A stretch of DNA of 64,000 nucleotides from an uncultured Eubacteriales bacterium. Its GTDB lineage: Bacteria; Bacillota; Clostridia; Oscillospirales; Oscillospiraceae. Both the position numbers and the translations under genes were made by a program. The stretch covers positions 1 through 64,000 of the forward strand of contig URBH01000003.1 in assembly GCA_900546075.1 (NCBI GenBank), read 5' to 3'. Below, piece by piece: positions 1-8,093 of this stretch (positions within the stretch are counted from its first letter, which is position 1; the number at the start of each line of letters is the position of its first letter). The notes under the pieces were generated by a model. That model ran no database searches and had not been told where the DNA came from. It worked only from the letters and a program-made list of their open reading frames with translations.

Positions 1-2
1 AA

Positions 3-30
3 GGCAGCGGCGGGGAACCCCGCCGCTGCC
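3..30 (-). terminator. Hairpin terminator after the anti-sigma gene
   Basis: A perfect 13-bp GC-rich stem (ggcagcggcgggg and its complement) with a 2-nt loop lies 55 bases past the stop of the minus-strand anti-sigma gene. Only a short T run follows before the window ends, so the U-tract cannot be judged. Confidence 0.6.
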
Positions 31-84
31 AGTGATTTATTTTGGTTCACGGCAAAGCCCCGATTTCTTTGCCGGTTTGCCAAC

Positions 85-1272
85 TTACGAAATGGGAATG
101 TAGTCAAAGGTGTGGACTCGCTTCCCGTCGGCGCCAATCTCAGAACCCTTGTCGTAGGCCAGAGAATCCAGCGCAGAGACATCCAGAATTCCGTCGAAGG
201 TTTCGTATGTAACTTCGCAAATGCGTTCTGCTTCCCATCTTGCATAGTTCTCCTGAGTGGGAACAACCCGAACTGCACTGCCGTCTTTCATGCAGATTTG
301 ATAAAGGCCGGGGGAAAGCATCTCCAGCTGCTTCCAACCGTCCCAGTCGTGATCCGACTGATAGACCGCACGGATGGACTTCTGACCGATTTCCGCTTCC
401 AGCAGTGTCAGACCGCTGTCGCCGATTTCCATATTGGGGGTGATGGTGACGGAGTTTTCACTGCTGTCCGTGCCGGTCAGCGTCCAGTGCAGATCCCAGC
501 TGCCGGACACCAGTGGCTCTTCCATGATGCCGCCCTTTTCAGCCCCAACGCCAATGCCGTTAAAGTGAATGGAAAATTCCTTGCCCCAATAGTGTTCACC
601 GTTATCCTGGAATCGGATATTCATCTGATACTCCAGACTTCCGTCATTGGCCACCCATTGGTAAATGGCGGACTGATATTTGTCGTTCCCGAATTCGACG
701 GGCTGGCCGTTGGAGGCGTAGACCCATTCCCCGGCTTCATTGCGGGTGGTGCCGTCATAGAACCAGCCGGTCATGGAACTGTAGAATTCCGTGGAGCCGT
801 CGATTGTCACATCGTCACGGTCCCAGAAAAGTTCGGGATTCCGACCCTCCGGCAGGGTAAAGCCCTCGACCCGGAAGAACAGATCGGCGCCGTAACTATC
901 CACAATGGACTGCACCGCTGTGATGGTGATGCCCTGATCGGTGGCGCTGAGCACCTCGCCGGGAGTGGTTTTCTTCTGCTTGTCCTCCAGCATCACGGAC
1001 AGGCCGCTTTTCTCTGCCTGCTCCTTGATCTGCTGGGGCGGGTTGTAGGCCGTCTGGGCGCTTCTTGACCAGCGGGTAAATACCGCCGCGCCGGTGAGGG
1101 CGCCCACCACCAGCGTGGCCGCCAGAGCCAGCAGCAGGAGCTTCTTCCCGCTCCGGCGCTGGTGCGGGGCTTCGGCGGACATGAGAAGCGCTACCATGCG
1201 CTCCTTATCGTCTCCGGAAAAGTGAATGGCGTCCATGGAACGCCGCAGTTCCGATTTTACATTGTGGGTCAT
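85..1272 (-). CDS. Membrane anti-sigma factor, DUF4179-like
   Basis: This 395-residue protein has a short cytoplasmic head (about residues 1-42, starting MTHNVKSELRRSMDAI), one membrane helix (about 45-66, rich in Leu/Ala/Val) and a long extracytoplasmic part. That layout matches the DUF4179-type anti-sigma proteins of Firmicutes, which bind an ECF sigma factor at the membrane and release it on an envelope signal. The start codon overlaps the sigma gene's stop (ATGA), which implies translational coupling. The outer domain is rich in acidic and aromatic residues and shows no enzymatic motif. The signal it senses cannot be read from the sequence. The family call is by layout and context and was not checked against a profile. 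Confidence 0.8.
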   Translation of the reverse strand: MTHNVKSELRRSMDAIHFSGDDKERMVALLMSAEAPHQRRSGKKLLLLALAATLVVGALTGAAVFTRWSRSAQTAYNPPQQIKEQAEKSGLSVMLEDKQKKTTPGEVLSATDQGITITAVQSIVDSYGADLFFRVEGFTLPEGRNPELFWDRDDVTIDGSTEFYSSMTGWFYDGTTRNEAGEWVYASNGQPVEFGNDKYQSAIYQWVANDGSLEYQMNIRFQDNGEHYWGKEFSIHFNGIGVGAEKGGIMEEPLVSGSWDLHWTLTGTDSSENSVTITPNMEIGDSGLTLLEAEIGQKSIRAVYQSDHDWDGWKQLEMLSPGLYQICMKDGSAVRVVPTQENYARWEAERICEVTYETFDGILDVSALDSLAYDKGSEIGADGKRVHTFDYIPIS

Positions 1273-1751
1273 ACGACTTGGCTCCTTTCCTCTGTCAGCA
1301 GCGCGCGCAGCTTCCGCCGCCCGCGGGACAGGTACTGGGTGATGTTGGCTTCCGATTTGCCCATCACCTGGGCGATCTCCCTTGCGGAGTATTCTTCATA
1401 ATAAAACAGGTACAGGGATATCCGGTACTGCTCCGGCAGCCGCTTCAGCGCGTCTAAAACTTCCGTGTCCGGCACCGGCGGCGCGGCTACCGCCGCAGCC
1501 TCATCCAGCGCCACGGTGCGCCGAAAATGGGCGCTTTTCAGGTAGTCCTTGCAGGCGTTGATGGTGGTTCGGATGATCCATGCTTTTTCGTGGTCGATGC
1601 TGTCAAATGTACAATCGTTGGTGAGATATTTCAGAAAGACAGTCTGGCAGATATCCTCTGCGTCGCAGGTCTGTTTTAAGTAGCTGTAGCTGATACGAAG
1701 AATTGTGTCCGCATAAAGGTCTACCAGCCGTCTGGCGTGAAATTCATCCAT
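1269..1751 (-). CDS. ECF-type RNA polymerase sigma factor
   Basis: This is a 160-residue group 4 sigma factor. Region 2 (about residues 8-75) contains the DAEDICQTVF-type core-binding helix, and region 4 (about 105-155) contains the LPEQYRISLYLFYYEEYSAREIA helix-turn-helix that reads the -35 element. There is no region 1 or 3, as usual for ECF factors. ATG at 1751 is preferred over an in-frame TTG at 1754, although the upstream AAGGA sits rather far away. The gene forms a two-gene operon with the overlapping anti-sigma gene. Its promoter has a perfect TATAAT -10, so basal transcription is probably by the housekeeping sigma. Confidence 0.9.
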   Translation of the reverse strand: MDEFHARRLVDLYADTILRISYSYLKQTCDAEDICQTVFLKYLTNDCTFDSIDHEKAWIIRTTINACKDYLKSAHFRRTVALDEAAAVAAPPVPDTEVLDALKRLPEQYRISLYLFYYEEYSAREIAQVMGKSEANITQYLSRGRRKLRALLTEERSQVV

Positions 1752-1825
1752 CAATGTGTCACCGTCCTTATGTCTTTTAGAGGCCTCTGACCATAATACG
1801 AATTGGCGGCGGGAATCCTGACAGT

Positions 1826-1854
1826 ATTATAGCACAAAAATGCGGAATGCCCAA
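1826..1854 (-). promoter_or_regulatory. Promoter of the sigma/anti-sigma operon
   Basis: On the minus strand TTGGGC (1849-1854) is followed by a 17-bp spacer and a perfect TATAAT (1826-1831). The -35 lies inside the spoIIID terminator hairpin, so the two signals share sequence. Confidence 0.55.
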
Positions 1855-1874
1855 TAATTTGGCATTCCGCATTC
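1838..1874 (-). terminator. Terminator of spoIIID
   Basis: A stem of about 13 bp (aatgcggaatgcc and its complement) is followed on the minus strand by a T run (gcatttttg). It begins a few bases past the spoIIID stop. Confidence 0.8.
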
Positions 1875-1877
1875 CCG

Positions 1878-2126
1878 CTATTGATGCTGATACTTCCGTT
1901 TTGTGGCCATCCCGCCGCGGATGTGGCGCTCCCGTTTGTTTTCGTCCAGAATTTCCCGAACCTGGAGGTATAGTGCATAGTTGTACTGCTTCAGCCGCTG
2001 GGTCAGGTCCTTATGCACCGTGGATTTGGAAATGCCGAGGTGCCGGGCGGCGGCCCGGACGGTGGCACCGGTTTCGATCATGTACACAGCCGCTTCACAG
2101 GCGCGCTTCTCAATGGTGTCTGTCAT
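1878..2126 (-). CDS. spoIIID: Stage III sporulation transcriptional regulator SpoIIID
   Basis: This 82-residue DNA-binding protein has an N-terminal helix-turn-helix (about residues 20-42, including GATVRAAARHLGISKSTVHK) and a basic C-terminal tail (KRERHIRG, then KRKYQHQ). Both are hallmarks of SpoIIID, which in Bacillus and Clostridium switches mother-cell transcription between the SigE and SigK stages. Its length matches the family. ATG is preceded by GGAGGGG at a suitable distance. It stands alone between two terminator/promoter regions, and a SigE-like promoter lies directly upstream. Its presence says the organism belongs to a spore-forming lineage. Confidence 0.95.
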   Translation of the reverse strand: MTDTIEKRACEAAVYMIETGATVRAAARHLGISKSTVHKDLTQRLKQYNYALYLQVREILDENKRERHIRGGMATKRKYQHQ

Positions 2127-2160
2127 ATGCTACCCCTCCGATGCTGTGTGCTACGCATCA

Positions 2161-2187
2161 TCCATATGCGCCCAAAAGAATAAATAT
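2161..2187 (-). promoter_or_regulatory. Candidate SigE-type promoter of spoIIID
   Basis: On the minus strand an ATATTT element (2182-2187) is separated by 13 bp from CATATGGA (2161-2168). The pattern resembles the SigE consensus (ATATT, 13-15 bp, CATACA-T). In B. subtilis spoIIID is SigE-dependent, so position and partner gene fit. Confidence 0.5.
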
Positions 2188-2220
2188 GCCGCTCCGGCAA
2201 AGCTTTCGCCGGACATTTAC

Positions 2221-2249
2221 TGGACATTTATAAATTTTTGCGGTATACT
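2221..2249 (+). promoter_or_regulatory. Promoter of the AI-2E family gene
   Basis: TGGACA (2221-2226), a 17-bp spacer and TATACT (2244-2249) stand just upstream of the gene start at 2272. The RBS-like aaaaaggggg lies between them. Confidence 0.55.
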
Positions 2250-2271
2250 AAGCAAAAAGGGGGTATTGAAA

Positions 2272-3540
2272 ATGCAGATAGACAAAAAGCTGCTGCGCAG
2301 GCTGTTCCTTCTGGCGGCGGGGTGTCTCGTCTTTGCGTGGATTTTGCTGGATACGCCGCAGGCAAGCAATGCGGCAAAGTCGGTATGGAACCTGATATCG
2401 CCGTTTGTGGCGGGTGCGGTCATTGCCTTCGTGTTCAATGTGCCTATGCGCGCCATTGAGCGGCAGCTGGACGGCATTCACAAGCAGGGACTGCGCAGGG
2501 TGCTGTCCATTGTGCTGACCATTGCGGCCTTGGCGCTGGTTATCATGTTCGTGGTGGAAATGCTGGCGCCCCAGATTCAGGTGACGGTTGCCGCCCTGAC
2601 GGAGCGCATCCCTACCTTTATTGAGCAGACGTCGGCAAAGCTGATGCAGCTGATGGACGACAATCCGGACATGAAGGCCTGGATCATGGAGGTTGCCGAT
2701 CTGGAAAGTCTGGAATGGACGAAAATATTGAAGGATTCCATGGGCTTTCTGGGCAACCAGATGTCCACGGTGATGGGCAGCGCGGTGAATGTGATCGGAA
2801 GCGTGACCAGCGGTATTGTGAATCTGGTGGTCAGCATCGCCTTTGCCATTTACTGTCTGGCGCGGAAGGAAATTCTTGCCCGGCAGGGGCGGAGAATTCT
2901 CTATTCCATTCTCCCGGAAAAAACCGGCGATGAGATCATCCGCATCATGCGCCTGACCAACAGCACCTTCTCTAATTTTATTTCCGGGCAGTGCCTGGAG
3001 GCCTGCATTCTGGGCTGCCTGTTCGCCGTGACCATGGCGATTTTCCGGATGCCCTACATTCCTCTGGTCAGCGTCATCATCGCGGTGACGGCGCTGGTGC
3101 CGGTGGTGGGCGCGTTCGTTGGCTGCGTGGTGGGCGCGTTCTTCATTCTGGTGGACAATCCTTTGCAGGCGCTGACCTTCGTGGCGATGTTCCTGATTTT
3201 GCAGCAGCTGGAAAACAACCTGATCTACCCCAGAGTGGTGGGAACCTCCATCGGCCTGCCCGGTATGTGGGTGCTGGTGGCGGTCACCATCGGCGGCGAG
3301 CTGATGGGCGTGTTCGGAATGCTGCTGATGATCCCGCTGGCGTCGGTGCTGTACACCCTGGCGCGGGAATTTACGGACAAGCGCCTTGCCCAGCGGAACA
3401 TCCCGGAGGAAAAGCTGCAAGACCACCCGCCGGAGCTGCAATCCCGGTTCAAGCAGAACCGGGAGCGGAAAAAACGCCGCCGTTTGCAAAAAATGAAGGA
3501 GCAGTTTCTGAAAAAACAGAAGGAAAAAGAAGATCAATAA
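2272..3540 (+). CDS. AI-2E family transporter (PerM/YdiK-type membrane protein)
   Basis: This 422-residue polytopic membrane protein starts MQIDKKLLRRLFLLAAG and follows the AI-2E transporter family plan. Two N-terminal helices are followed by a large soluble stretch (about residues 105-190, with IPTFIEQTSAKLMQLMDD) and then the C-terminal helix bundle with the PLVSVIIAVTALVPVVGAF segment. It ends in a highly basic, Lys/Arg-rich cytoplasmic tail. The family is named for E. coli TqsA, but most members have no proven substrate and some act as ion antiporters or permeases. ATG at 2272 was chosen because it follows the promoter and a purine-rich RBS; the reading frame stays open upstream but that part looks non-coding. 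Confidence 0.85.
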   Translation: MQIDKKLLRRLFLLAAGCLVFAWILLDTPQASNAAKSVWNLISPFVAGAVIAFVFNVPMRAIERQLDGIHKQGLRRVLSIVLTIAALALVIMFVVEMLAPQIQVTVAALTERIPTFIEQTSAKLMQLMDDNPDMKAWIMEVADLESLEWTKILKDSMGFLGNQMSTVMGSAVNVIGSVTSGIVNLVVSIAFAIYCLARKEILARQGRRILYSILPEKTGDEIIRIMRLTNSTFSNFISGQCLEACILGCLFAVTMAIFRMPYIPLVSVIIAVTALVPVVGAFVGCVVGAFFILVDNPLQALTFVAMFLILQQLENNLIYPRVVGTSIGLPGMWVLVAVTIGGELMGVFGMLLMIPLASVLYTLAREFTDKRLAQRNIPEEKLQDHPPELQSRFKQNRERKKRRRLQKMKEQFLKKQKEKEDQ

Positions 3541-3544
3541 ATAA

Positions 3545-3572
3545 TTCGGGAGGGGCGTCAGCCCCTCCCGAA
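3545..3572. terminator. Bidirectional terminator between convergent genes
   Basis: A 12-bp stem (ttcgggaggggc with complement) and a 4-nt loop lie between the convergent stops at 3540 and 3580. T-rich sequence on the plus side and A-rich sequence on the other side allow use in both directions. Confidence 0.8.
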
Positions 3573-3579
3573 AACTGTT

Positions 3580-4743
3580 TTACTTGATAACCCGGACTTT
3601 CAGAACGCCGTCGATCTGCTTCAGGTGCTCTACCGCATCCGCAGAGGGGTGGCGGTCAAGATCCAGCATGGTGTAGGCGTATTCGCCCCGGCTCTTGTTC
3701 ACCAGACCGTCAATGTTGATGTTCTCACCGGCAATGGCGGCGGTGAACCGACCCAGAGAATTGGGGATGTTCCGGTGCAGCAGGGTGATGCGCCCCTCGG
3801 CGCGGCAGACGCCCATGTCGCAGTTGGGATAGTTGACGGAATTCTTGATGTTGCCGTTTTCTAAGTAGTCCATCAGCTCCTGCACGGCCATCTTGGCGCA
3901 GTTGTCCTCGGATTCCTCCGTGGAAGCGCCCAGATGGGGGATGGCGATGCAGCCGGGCATATTGGCGGTCTTCCCGTTGGGGAAGTCGGTGACGTACCGG
4001 GCGACCTTGCCGGAGGCCAGAGCAGCCGCCATGGCGTCGTCGTCCACCAGCAGGTCACGGGCGAAGTTCAGGACGATGACGCCGTCCTTCATCTTGGCGA
4101 TGGCCTCGGCGTTGATCATGCCCCGGGTGTCGTCCAGCAGGGGGGTGTGGAGGGAAATGATGTCGCACTTGGAATAGATTTCATCCCGGCTGTTGACCCG
4201 GACGATGTGGCTGTCCAGGTGCCATGCCGCCTCAATGGAGATGAAGGGGTCGCAGCCGTACACGGTCATTCCCAAATTTCTGGCGGCGTTGGCCAGAGGG
4301 CCGCCCACCGCGCCCAGGCCGATGACGCCCAGTTTTTTGTGGCGGATTTCATGACCGGCGAATTTGGACTTGCCCTTTTCCACCAGCTTGGCGATATCGG
4401 GGTCGTCCTTGACGGTCTGCACCCAGTTGATGCCGCCCACCACGTCCCGGCTGCTCAGAAGCATACCGCACAGTGCCAGCTCCATCACGGAGTTGGCGTT
4501 GGCGCCGGGGGTGTTGAACACCACGACGCCCGCTTCGGCGCAGTCGGACAGGGGAATGTTGTTGACGCCGGCACCGGCGCGGGCAACGGCCAGAAGGCTT
4601 TCCGGCAGAGCCACATTGTGCATGTCGGCAGAGCGCACCAGAACGCCGTCGGCCTGATTCCGGTCGTCCGTGATGGCGTAATTGTCCGTCAGAAGGGCGG
4701 TGCCCTTGGGGGATATCTTATTTAAGCAATGAATGTGATACAT
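3580..4743 (-). CDS. serA: D-3-phosphoglycerate dehydrogenase (ACT-domain type)
   Basis: SerA catalyses the first step of serine synthesis, NAD-dependent oxidation of 3-phosphoglycerate to 3-phosphohydroxypyruvate. The 387-residue protein has the Rossmann GLGAVG motif at residues 142-147, the catalytic Arg in NFARD (R229), the catalytic His in PHLGAST (H270) and a C-terminal ACT regulatory domain (about 315-387). It is the short form without the intervening domain of the long SerA enzymes. Where most relatives carry the catalytic-site Glu (DVFE-type motif) this one reads YVTDFPNGK, so the usual Glu is not visible at that place. It is the last gene of the apgM-serC-serA operon, 13 bases after serC. 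Confidence 0.93.
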   Translation of the reverse strand: MYHIHCLNKISPKGTALLTDNYAITDDRNQADGVLVRSADMHNVALPESLLAVARAGAGVNNIPLSDCAEAGVVVFNTPGANANSVMELALCGMLLSSRDVVGGINWVQTVKDDPDIAKLVEKGKSKFAGHEIRHKKLGVIGLGAVGGPLANAARNLGMTVYGCDPFISIEAAWHLDSHIVRVNSRDEIYSKCDIISLHTPLLDDTRGMINAEAIAKMKDGVIVLNFARDLLVDDDAMAAALASGKVARYVTDFPNGKTANMPGCIAIPHLGASTEESEDNCAKMAVQELMDYLENGNIKNSVNYPNCDMGVCRAEGRITLLHRNIPNSLGRFTAAIAGENINIDGLVNKSRGEYAYTMLDLDRHPSADAVEHLKQIDGVLKVRVIK

Positions 4744-4756
4744 AATTGTCCTCTTT

Positions 4757-5839
4757 TCAGCGATTTTCCTTCTCGAACTGCTTCATAAACTGCACCAGCC
4801 TGACGACGCCCTCCATGGGCATGGCGTTGTAGATGCTGGCGCGCATACCGCCGACGGTGCGGTGTCCCTTCAGACTGACGAAGCCCGCGGCCTCCGCCGC
4901 TTTGACAAATTTTGCGTCCAGCTCCGCATTTCCGGTGACAAAGGGGACGTTCATGAGAGAGCGGTCTTTTTTCACTACGGTGCCGTGGAAGAGCCGGCTG
5001 GCATCCAGAAAATCATAGAGAACCTTGGCCTTTGCCACGTTGCGCTCCCGGATGGCTTCCAGACCGCCCATGGACAATAGCCACTGAAACACCTTGCCGC
5101 AGATGTAAATGCCGTAGGCGGGAGGCGTGTTGTACATGGAGCCGTTGTCTGCGTGGGTCTTGTAGCGGAGCATGGTGGGGGTGCCGGGGAGCACGTCCTC
5201 GGTGATCAGGTCTTCCCGGATGACGGCGATGACCACACCGGCAGGGCCGATGTTCTTCTGCACGCCGCCGTAAAGCATTCCGTACTTGGTCACGTCCACC
5301 GGCTCGGACAGAAAGCAGGAGGAAACGTCGGAAATGAGGGGCTTGCCCTTGGTGTTGGGCAGCTGCCAGAACTTGGTGCCGTAAATAGTGTTGTTTTCGC
5401 AGATGTAGACATAGTCCGCGTTCTCGTCAATGGGCAGGTCGGAGCAGTCGGGGATATAGGAGAAGGTCTTGTCGGCGGAGGAGGCCACCGCATTGGCGGT
5501 GCCGTACATTTTGGCCTCCTGCCAAGCCTTTTTCGCCCACTGGCCGGTGATGATGTAATCGGCGACTTTGGTTTTCATCAGGTTCATCGGCACCATGGCA
5601 AACTGCTGGCTGGCGCCGCCCTGCATGAACAGGACTTTATAGTTGTCGGGGATTCCCATGAGGGTGCGAAGGTCAGCCTCCGCCTGGTCGATGATGGCCT
5701 GATAGGTTTTGGAGCGGTGGCTCATTTCCATGACGGACATGCCGGTTCCCCGGTAGTCCAGCATTTCGGCGGCGGCTTCCTGCAAAACGCTTTCCGGCAG
5801 GACTGCGGGACCTGCGGAAAAATTATAGACTCTGGACAT
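4757..5839 (-). CDS. serC: Phosphoserine aminotransferase
   Basis: SerC transaminates 3-phosphohydroxypyruvate with glutamate to give O-phosphoserine and is PLP-dependent. The 360-residue protein begins MSRVYNFSAGPAVLP, the family's N-terminal signature, and has the PLP lysine in GGVQKNIGPAG (K195) and the HRSK substrate-binding motif (41-44). Its length matches bacterial SerC. It follows apgM by 14 bases and precedes serA by 13, so the three genes are almost certainly one transcript. The RBS is GGGAGG. Confidence 0.95.
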   Translation of the reverse strand: MSRVYNFSAGPAVLPESVLQEAAAEMLDYRGTGMSVMEMSHRSKTYQAIIDQAEADLRTLMGIPDNYKVLFMQGGASQQFAMVPMNLMKTKVADYIITGQWAKKAWQEAKMYGTANAVASSADKTFSYIPDCSDLPIDENADYVYICENNTIYGTKFWQLPNTKGKPLISDVSSCFLSEPVDVTKYGMLYGGVQKNIGPAGVVIAVIREDLITEDVLPGTPTMLRYKTHADNGSMYNTPPAYGIYICGKVFQWLLSMGGLEAIRERNVAKAKVLYDFLDASRLFHGTVVKKDRSLMNVPFVTGNAELDAKFVKAAEAAGFVSLKGHRTVGGMRASIYNAMPMEGVVRLVQFMKQFEKENR

Positions 5840-5853
5840 TGTTTTTTCCTCCC

Positions 5854-7059
5854 TTAAACCGGCTTGCTCAGCAGCCGCTCAATGAGCCTGTAGCCGTTCG
5901 GCTCAAAATTGCCGGTGGCTTCCGCTTCGGCTTCGGTGTATTTTTGGATGGACTTGCGCTGGCGGGTGCTGTCGTACAGCACGTAGGGTACCGGGTCGCC
6001 GGTGTGGGTGCGCAGGCGGATGGGGGTGGGATGGTCGGGAAGCACCAGCATCCGGAAATCCTCCCCCGCGTCCTCCATAGCCTTCTTCACCGGGGCGATG
6101 AGACGGCGGTCAAGATATTCGATGGACCGGATTTTCTCCTTCACAAGTCCCTGATGTCCCATTTCGTCCGGGGCTTCCACGTGGACGTAGACGAAATCGC
6201 AGCCGTCTTTGGTCAGAGCGTCGATGGCGGCCTGCGCCTTGCCCTCAAAATTCGTGTCGATGGAGCCGGTTGCTCCCGGAACCTGATAGACCTTCATCCC
6301 CGCCCCCACGGCAATGCCCTTGAGCAGATCTACCGCGGATACCATAGCGCCCTTCAGGCCGGTTTTCTCAGTAAAGTTTTGCAGGGAGGGCTTTGTTCCC
6401 GCGCCCCAGAACCAGAGGGAATTGGCCTTGTTCTTGCCCTTGGCCGCCCGCTCCAGATTCAGGGGGTGGGTGTTCAGAATGGCAAAGCTCTTTTCCATCA
6501 TGGAGCGCAGCTTACGTTCCTGAGGAAGATAGGGGCCGATGACATGGGTCAGGTGGTCGTGGGGCGGCTCCAGCTGGGGCATAACGCCGTTTTTCCAGAT
6601 GGTGATATGGCGGTAGCTGGTGCCGGTGTAATACTGAAACTCGTCGCTGTTGAAATTCTCTCGGATGGCGTCCATGAGAATGTCCGCGTCGGCGGTGGAA
6701 ATTTCGCCGGAGCTGTGGTCAAGAATGGTCTTTTCGGCGTAGGGCTCTTCCTCGGTCAGGGTTACGATGTTGCAGCGCAGAACGATGTCCGTCGGCTCCA
6801 TGGCGACGCCGACACTCAGTGCTTCCAGGGGAGATCGTCCTGAGTAACAGACGGCGGGATTGTAGCCCATAACGGACAGATTGGCCACGTCACTGCCGGG
6901 AGCCATCCCGGCGGGGACGTTCTGCACCATGCCCATTTCGCCCTTGGATGCCAGTTCATCCATTACGGGCGTTTCCGCGCAGGCAAGGGGTGTTTTTCCG
7001 CCCAGGGCGTCGATGGGTTCGTCGGCCATCCCATCCCCCAGAATCACGATGTATTTCAT
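5854..7059 (-). CDS. apgM: ApgM-type cofactor-independent phosphoglycerate mutase (proposed homoserine kinase subgroup)
   Basis: This 401-residue member of the alkaline-phosphatase superfamily begins MKYIVILGDGMADEPID. The metal-binding GDG, a nucleophile Ser in APGSDVANLSVMG, the HVEAPDEMGHQG motif and the C-terminal LVLPDHPTP/HTGDPVPY motif are all visible. Archaeal-type ApgM enzymes interconvert 3- and 2-phosphoglycerate, but one bacterial subgroup has been proposed to act as an unusual homoserine kinase. Being first in an operon with serC and serA argues for a role in supplying or processing phosphorylated C3 acids. ATG at 7059 has a GGAGAGG RBS; an in-frame start 21 bases upstream lacks one. 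No serB-like phosphatase is present in the window. Confidence 0.85.
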   Translation of the reverse strand: MKYIVILGDGMADEPIDALGGKTPLACAETPVMDELASKGEMGMVQNVPAGMAPGSDVANLSVMGYNPAVCYSGRSPLEALSVGVAMEPTDIVLRCNIVTLTEEEPYAEKTILDHSSGEISTADADILMDAIRENFNSDEFQYYTGTSYRHITIWKNGVMPQLEPPHDHLTHVIGPYLPQERKLRSMMEKSFAILNTHPLNLERAAKGKNKANSLWFWGAGTKPSLQNFTEKTGLKGAMVSAVDLLKGIAVGAGMKVYQVPGATGSIDTNFEGKAQAAIDALTKDGCDFVYVHVEAPDEMGHQGLVKEKIRSIEYLDRRLIAPVKKAMEDAGEDFRMLVLPDHPTPIRLRTHTGDPVPYVLYDSTRQRKSIQKYTEAEAEATGNFEPNGYRLIERLLSKPV

Positions 7060-7310
7060 AACCTCTCTCCTTTGATACACCGTCCATATTATGGAGACAA
7101 ATGTATATTATTCCTACTATGATACCATTGATCCCTTAAGAATACAATATGAAATAATGCCAGAAAATGTGATGAATTTTTCAAATTTGGTGGACAAATT
7201 GTCACATCCTGCAAATCGGGGACAGCTGGTTTTTATTGAGGATAGACAAATATATGTGATAGAATATGCAAAATCCGAGCCTGAAACAGGCTCGGATGTG
7301 GGGGAAAGGG
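7060..7310. other. AT-rich intergenic stretch with one unsupported small ORF
   Basis: This gap between apgM and the ABC permease is markedly AT-rich compared with both neighbours. It should contain the apgM-serC-serA promoter, but no convincing -35/-10 pair was found. A plus-strand ORF (7091-7351, starting METNVYYSYYDTIDPL) reads through it. That ORF has no RBS and runs across the terminator hairpin into the opposite gene, so it is not called as a gene. Confidence 0.4.
7273..7297 (-). terminator. Terminator of the GntR-ABC operon
   Basis: A perfect 11-bp stem (atccgagcctg and complement) with a 3-nt loop is followed on the minus strand by TTTTGC. It starts 13 bases past the permease stop. 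Confidence 0.85.
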
Positions 7311-8093
7311 TCAATTCAGATTCAGCTTTTTGTCCACCAGGAAGTACATGAGGACATACCCGACAACTGCGAGGATGAGATTGACGATTGCCAGAAGACC
7401 CAGCAGGCTGTCGGGACTTTCTGCCAGCTTTACCATGCTGACGCCGGTAAAGGTAAGATCGACGACGTGCAGGATGTAATAGAAGGCGACGGCGGCGAGA
7501 ATCTTGTGCTTTTTGGCAACGAGGGAGCCGATGGTCACGGCAAGCATAATGAGAATCAGCTCATTGGAAAAAGCGACGATTGCGTTCACAAGGAGAAGCC
7601 CGAAGGCCTGAAGCACATCCGCCTGGGTGAACCGCGCCCAAAGCTCGGGCAGCTCCTCCCAGAGGATATGGAGACCCTTGCGAAGGATTTCAAACTCAGG
7701 CACAACGCACAGCCCCATCAAAACAAAGCTGACGACTGCGACAGCGGCTACGGCGATTAGATTGACGGCGCTGGTGATAAAGCTGGACAGTAGAATCTGA
7801 TGGGTGGTGATGGGAAGGGTGAAGGTCAGGTATCCTTCATCGGTAAAGCGGCTGCGGTAGAAGCGGACGATCTGCACGATCAGCGCTGCCGCGCAGCAGA
7901 CGGCAAAGAATAAAACCGCGGCAACAATTGCCAGCGTGCAAAGGATCAGCAGCCACTGCTTTGGGGCGTCCTCGACCACAAGATACCGGATCGAGACGCC
8001 GCCCAGCAGCCCGGCGCCCACCAGACTCAGGCACAGAATGCCCAGCACGTTCCAAGTGGAACGGAATTCCATTTTCAGCAATTTGGCAAACAT
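7311..8093 (-). CDS. ABC-2 type transporter permease
   Basis: This 260-residue integral membrane protein has about six hydrophobic helices, for example IVAAVLFFAVCCAAALIVQIV near residues 55-75 and several more to the C-terminus. It starts MFAKLLKMEFRSTWNVLG, which is typical of ABC-2 permeases next to a YtrB-like ATPase. It probably forms an exporter or an envelope-stress ABC complex with the ATPase whose gene overlaps it by 19 bases. The substrate is unknown; YtrA-regulated relatives in Bacillus are linked to cell-wall antibiotics and acetoin use. Confidence 0.8.
   Translation of the reverse strand: MFAKLLKMEFRSTWNVLGILCLSLVGAGLLGGVSIRYLVVEDAPKQWLLILCTLAIVAAVLFFAVCCAAALIVQIVRFYRSRFTDEGYLTFTLPITTHQILLSSFITSAVNLIAVAAVAVVSFVLMGLCVVPEFEILRKGLHILWEELPELWARFTQADVLQAFGLLLVNAIVAFSNELILIMLAVTIGSLVAKKHKILAAVAFYYILHVVDLTFTGVSMVKLAESPDSLLGLLAIVNLILAVVGYVLMYFLVDKKLNLN

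Noticed and set aside
1751..1978. A 75-codon minus-strand frame overlapping spoIIID and its terminator
   Set aside because: It reads through the spoIIID terminator in another frame and lacks an RBS.
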